DNA of 29,433 bases from a bacterium (GTDB taxonomy: Bacteria; Patescibacteriota; Minisyncoccia; UBA6257; 02-FULL-45-10c): NCBI GenBank assembly GCA_030646555.1, contig JAUSKP010000054.1:1-29433 (forward strand), given 5' to 3'. Position numbers and translations under genes: made by a program. The notes below the pieces were generated by a model, which did not search any database, was not told where the DNA came from, and worked only from the letters and a program-made list of their open reading frames with translations. This document shows, piece after piece, positions 26,782-29,433 of the stretch (position 1 is the stretch's first letter; every line of letters starts with the position of its first letter).

Positions 26782-27333
26782 ATGTTAGAGGAAGAAAAAA
26801 AACACATAAAGCAGGCTCAGGGCGGAAACCAGGAGTCTTTTGGCATAATTTACGGCCATTACGTGCCGCAGATATACCGATTCGTTTTTTTTAAGGTTTC
26901 GGTCAAACAAGTGGCCGAAGATCTGACCCATGAAATATTTTTAAGCGCGTGGCAGAATATAAAAAATTACAAACAAAAACAATTCCCTATTTCCAGCTGG
27001 CTCTATCAAATTGCCAGAAACAAGGTCATAGATCACTACCGCACGGATAAAAAGAACATTTCAATAGATACCGAAGATTTTGCCGAAGAAACTCTGGGAT
27101 TTAAAGAACAAGACAATTTAGACATCCCATTCGCCATTAATAAAGTAAAATCGCTGATCAAATTGCTAAAGCCGGAATATCAAGAAGTGCTGATAATGAG
27201 ATATGTGGAAGACCTGGATCACAAAGAAATAGCCGGCGCGCTCGATAAAAGCGAAGGAGCTATAAGACTTATACAGCATAGAGCCATAAATATTTTAAAA
27301 GAATTATATGAAAAACATAGAGGAAGCAATTAA
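26782..27333 (+). CDS. ECF-type RNA polymerase sigma factor (sigma-70 family)
   Basis: 183 aa. Region 2: SFGIIYGHYVPQIYRFVFFK, then VAEDLTHEIFLSAWQNIKNY and WLYQIARNKVIDHYR. Region 4: LKPEYQEVLIMRYVEDLDHK, then EIAGALDKSEGAIRLIQHRA with the helix-turn-helix that reads the -35 element. No region 3, as usual for ECF factors. It directs RNA polymerase to a specific stress or envelope regulon. The next gene starts 26 nt before its stop and is a likely anti-sigma factor. No Shine-Dalgarno sequence. Confidence 0.93.
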   Translation: MLEEEKKHIKQAQGGNQESFGIIYGHYVPQIYRFVFFKVSVKQVAEDLTHEIFLSAWQNIKNYKQKQFPISSWLYQIARNKVIDHYRTDKKNISIDTEDFAEETLGFKEQDNLDIPFAINKVKSLIKLLKPEYQEVLIMRYVEDLDHKEIAGALDKSEGAIRLIQHRAINILKELYEKHRGSN

Positions 27334-27796
27334 ACAACTTAAAAGGATTGAGCCGTCTCAGGAATACAAAGCCCATTCATTAAGGCTGATTTTAAGCTCT
27401 CCTCAAAATATTGGAAATGGGTTTTCCGTCAGATTTTTTGAAATATTAAAATTCGGCGCCGCCCTAAGTCTGACCGGTTTGCTTATAGTCATCTCCGTAA
27501 GCGATTCTTTTTCCAAATTTAACGCCAGGCTCTTGTCGCCGGTATTATTAGCGAGCCTAGATGAAGAAAAAATCACGAAAGAAGCCGGCCAAGTGGATAT
27601 CAAAATCACCATTGCTGAAGCCAAATACTATAACGATTCCACTAAAAAAGTGGCTATCGCCCTTAACGAAACGGCAAAAAATGGCCCCGGGCACTTAAAT
27701 TCAGCTATTTTGGAAAAAGAGATCGGCGGACTGGATATGAACGGCGGAGAAAATGGAGAAAATATTGACGAACTTTTAAATAAACTAACAATGTAA
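27308..27796 (+). CDS. Probable membrane-bound anti-sigma factor, 162 aa
   Basis: Overlaps the sigma gene by 26 nt, the usual arrangement for a cognate anti-sigma factor. Residues 1-45 are a charged cytoplasmic helix region (MKNIEEAIKQLKRIEPSQEY), followed by one membrane span (LKFGAALSLTGLLIVISVS). About 95 mostly polar residues lie outside, with a predicted helical segment (VDIKITIAEAKYYNDSTKKV) and a Gly/Asn/Glu-rich stretch near the end. No zinc-binding ZAS motif (HxxxCxxC) is present, so it is not a classic zinc anti-sigma factor. Its TAA stop forms the first bases of the leader repeat 27794-27976. Confidence 0.65.
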   Translation: MKNIEEAIKQLKRIEPSQEYKAHSLRLILSSPQNIGNGFSVRFFEILKFGAALSLTGLLIVISVSDSFSKFNARLLSPVLLASLDEEKITKEAGQVDIKITIAEAKYYNDSTKKVAIALNETAKNGPGHLNSAILEKEIGGLDMNGGENGENIDELLNKLTM

Positions 27797-27976
27797 AGGG
27801 CTTTGTCTGAAATTTGAAATTGCTCCAATGAACAAATTTAAGAAACAAAACCTTTACCCTGTTAAATGCCACTTCGTGGCAATCCGTCAGTCGACGGATT
27901 ATTTAACAGGGTGCTCACTTTTGCAGCCACTCGGGCTGCGTTAATAAATTAACTAGCCCTCCTGGGCAAAACTGGC
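27794..27976 (+). repeat. Intercistronic leader repeat, copy B
   Basis: It begins at the stop codon TAAAGGGCTTTGTC and ends at the next ATG (27977). The 11-bp arms CCCTGTTAAAT (27857-27867) and ATTTAACAGGG (27901-27911) are identical to copy A (13329-13479). They enclose hairpins GCCAC-TTC-GTGGC and AATCCGTC-AGTC-GACGGATT, unrelated in sequence to those of copy A. An extra AAATTTG/CAAATTT hairpin lies in the 5' part. The 3' part is almost identical to copy A: TGCAGCC/GGCTGCG stem, GTTAATAAATTAAC, and GCCC-TCCT-GGGC before the start codon. Confidence 0.9.
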
Positions 27977-28927
27977 ATGAAAAAAATATTTAGATTGATA
28001 GTGATAGTAATAGTAATCCTAGTCATCCTGTCGTTGGGTCTATCTCCTATTTTTGCCCAAGAAAATCTCCAAGTCCCAAATAAAGAGGTGTCTAACAAGG
28101 TTGATGAGTTGGTAGAACTTAAAGACGACAGCACGATTTCTGATCAAGATAAGGAAATAAAAGAAATTCAGATCAGAAAAGAGGCTTTGGGCAAAATAAC
28201 GAACTTATCTTTAGTGGAAATAAAAAATCTTGAAAGCAGAATAAATTCTTTTAATTTTAAATCTGACGCTCAAACCCAAATAAAAGAAAGGTTCTTGGAA
28301 ATTTTGGATAATAATAAAAAGTATTCCGAAGATCTTAAAGTTAAAACCGAAAGTGACGAATTAACTTTAGAAGAAGTAAAAAATCTCGCCCAAGAATACA
28401 AAGACTGGAGAGATGAAAATTATAATAAGTATGTTAAAAAGCTGACAGTCTTCATCCTCACCTTCCAAGAAAAAAATGTTTTAGAAACTGCTAATACCAG
28501 ATTAGAAAAGATTATGTTGGACCTAAAAAAACTTGAAAGCGCTAAACTGATTAAAAAAGAGGATACTTGGAAATACATTGACTCGGCTATGAAAAGCTTG
28601 ACCAATGCTCAAATTTTTAATAGCAATGCCGAAAAAATAATCATAGGCGCAATTGAAAAAGACATTATAAATATAGCCACATCTACCCCGGAAATAATAA
28701 CTGGTATCGCAACAACTACTCCAGAAAAAATAGAAGAATTAATAGCTAAGCCAATTGAAGAGTCTTTAGCTTCTTCAACCGCTAAATTGGCAACTACTAC
28801 TCCAATAAAAATTATTACAGAAGAAGATGCCGCTCAAACCCTGATAGAAAAATCTTTGCAAGAAATAAAAAATGCCTATAATAGTTTTATAAGCATAAGC
28901 AATAAAGTAAAAGCAAAACTAAAATAA
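27977..28927 (+). CDS. Secreted helical protein, 316 aa, hypothetical
   Basis: Signal peptide or N-terminal anchor (IFRLIVIVIVILVILSLGLS, PIFAQ). The rest is almost entirely charged helix with coiled-coil character (IKEIQIRKEALGKITNLSLV, LEKIMLDLKKLESAKLIKKE), interrupted near residues 230-290 by Thr/Ser/Pro-rich spacers (ATSTPEIITGIATTTPEKIE). I recognise no named family. Third gene of the sigma/anti-sigma cluster, so it may be a target or an envelope sensor component. Its entire upstream spacer is the leader repeat shared with pspC. No Shine-Dalgarno sequence. Confidence 0.75.
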   Translation: MKKIFRLIVIVIVILVILSLGLSPIFAQENLQVPNKEVSNKVDELVELKDDSTISDQDKEIKEIQIRKEALGKITNLSLVEIKNLESRINSFNFKSDAQTQIKERFLEILDNNKKYSEDLKVKTESDELTLEEVKNLAQEYKDWRDENYNKYVKKLTVFILTFQEKNVLETANTRLEKIMLDLKKLESAKLIKKEDTWKYIDSAMKSLTNAQIFNSNAEKIIIGAIEKDIINIATSTPEIITGIATTTPEKIEELIAKPIEESLASSTAKLATTTPIKIITEEDAAQTLIEKSLQEIKNAYNSFISISNKVKAKLK

Positions 28928-28936
28928 TATTTACAA

Positions 28937-28966
28937 TAAAAACTCCCGCATCGCGGGAGTTTTTAT
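28937..28966. terminator. Bidirectional terminator
   Basis: AAAAACTCCCGC-ATC-GCGGGAGTTTTT; serves the convergent genes ending at 28927 (plus) and 28980 (minus). Confidence 0.95.
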
Positions 28967-28979
28967 TTATTAAACAATT

Positions 28980-29255
28980 CTATTTCACTGCTTCTTTCAA
29001 GGCCTTCGCGGCTCTGAATTTTGGCTTAATACAAGCCTTAATCTGTATCTTTGCTCCGGTCTTTGGATTAATACCAACTCTGGCGGCTCTCTTGGCTGTT
29101 TTAAAAGCGCCAAATCCGGGAATCGCCACTTCCTCGCCCCTGCCTAAAGCTTTAGTAATAGCCTCAAAAACAGACTCCACGGCTATAATGGCTTGTTTTT
29201 TTGTAGATGTTTCGGCGGCTTTCATTACAACCGCAACTAAGTCTTCTTTTTTCAT
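28980..29255 (-). CDS. HU-family nucleoid DNA-binding protein
   Basis: 91 aa. The N-terminal helical part contains MKKEDLVAVVMKAAETSTKK. The core motif VAIPGFGAFKTAKRAAR and the DNA-embracing arm RVGINPKTGAKIQIKACIKP carry the expected features, including the intercalating Pro after NP. The C-terminus KFRAAKALKEAVK is standard. It bends and compacts DNA as a dimer. A TATAAT box lies 27 nt upstream. No Shine-Dalgarno sequence. The RNase Y gene ends 38 nt upstream on the same strand. Confidence 0.97.
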   Translation of the reverse strand: MKKEDLVAVVMKAAETSTKKQAIIAVESVFEAITKALGRGEEVAIPGFGAFKTAKRAARVGINPKTGAKIQIKACIKPKFRAAKALKEAVK

Positions 29256-29281
29256 AGTTTTGTTGTTTTTAATTTAATTAA

Positions 29282-29287
29282 ATTATA
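29282..29287 (-). promoter_or_regulatory. -10 box of the HU gene
   Basis: TATAAT on the minus strand in the short gap between RNase Y and HU; no clear -35 (it would lie in the RNase Y stop region). Confidence 0.6.
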
Positions 29288-29293
29288 CAAAAA

Positions 29294-29433
29294 TTATCTC
29301 GCCACTTCCACGGCCCTCATTTCCCTGATGACATTCACTTTTATCTCGCCCGGATAATTAAGGTCTGTTTCTATTTTTGAAGCGATATTTTTAGCGAGCT
29401 GTAAAGCGCCAAAGTCGTCAATTTTTTCAGGAA
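29294..29433 (-). CDS. rny: Ribonuclease Y, C-terminal end only
   Basis: 46 codons remain before the window edge. The frame reads EKIDDFGALQLAKNIASKIE, TDLNYPGEIKVNVIRE, MRAVEVAR, stop. The ending 'YPGxIKVxVIREhRAVExAR/K' is the hallmark C-terminus of RNase Y, the membrane-anchored HD-domain endonuclease that starts mRNA decay. The catalytic and KH domains are outside the window. Confidence 0.88.
   Translation of the reverse strand, partial: PEKIDDFGALQLAKNIASKIETDLNYPGEIKVNVIREMRAVEVAR

Overview
The window looks like chromosomal DNA of a Candidate Phyla Radiation (Patescibacteria, probably Parcubacteria-like) bacterium. Reasons: AT-rich intergenic DNA packed with short palindromic repeats of the 'gtcattgcgag / gtcattccgag' type; a group I intron in a tRNA; compact housekeeping genes (ftsK, a RodZ-like gene, recA, folD, yvcK, HU, RNase Y); and many short proteins without recognisable families. 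The lineage is an inference; no rRNA gene is present. I see no phage structural genes, CRISPR array or replication origin.

Layout. 1-2.8 kb: two minus-strand surface proteins (a DUF2341 protein interrupted by a LamG domain and cut by the window edge; a fibre-like protein), with a degenerate tRNA-like gene between them. 2.8-4.5 kb: a four-helix-bundle gene flanked by inverted repeats, a DEDDy exonuclease and a GIY-YIG protein. 4.5-5.2 kb: a two-gene operon of a 32-aa membrane peptide and a 141-aa unknown. 5.6-9.8 kb: ftsK, rodZ-like and recA on plus. 9.9-11.7 kb: yvcK-folD, overlapping by 4 nt, on minus. 12-14.4 kb: CrtC/AttH-like, PspC, DUF456 and a conserved unknown. 14.42-14.88 kb: a strong promoter, about 430 nt of structured non-coding RNA and a strong terminator. 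14.9-21.4 kb: mostly single-gene units, each with a strong GGAGG-type Shine-Dalgarno sequence and often its own promoter and terminator (CPBP protease, SppA and many small unknowns), interspersed with tRNA-His, tRNA-Phe (split by the intron), tRNA-Arg and tRNA-Pro. 22.2-26.4 kb: tRNA-Gly, then a sortase with two LPNTG-anchored, DUF3494 (ice-binding-like) surface proteins. 26.8-28.9 kb: ECF sigma factor, candidate anti-sigma factor and a secreted helical protein. 28.9-29.4 kb: HU and the 3' end of the RNase Y gene.

How the parts relate. The sortase and the two LPNTG proteins form one minus-strand operon in which the enzyme and its substrates are adjacent. The sigma/anti-sigma pair probably controls an envelope function. 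Housekeeping genes start almost without Shine-Dalgarno sequences, while the small genes of 4.6-5.1 and 14.9-21.4 kb have very strong ones, so two initiation classes coexist.

Most unusual signals: (1) a leader-like repeat, 13329-13479 and 27794-27976, that in both copies runs exactly from the stop codon of one gene to the start codon of the next, with invariant arms around two hairpins of unrelated sequence; (2) the unidentified structured RNA; (3) two families of miniature inverted-repeat elements with target duplications; (4) palindromic repeats translated in frame inside ftsK, recA and folD and forming protein C-termini; (5) duplicated tRNA 3' ends downstream of tRNA-Pro and tRNA-Gly.
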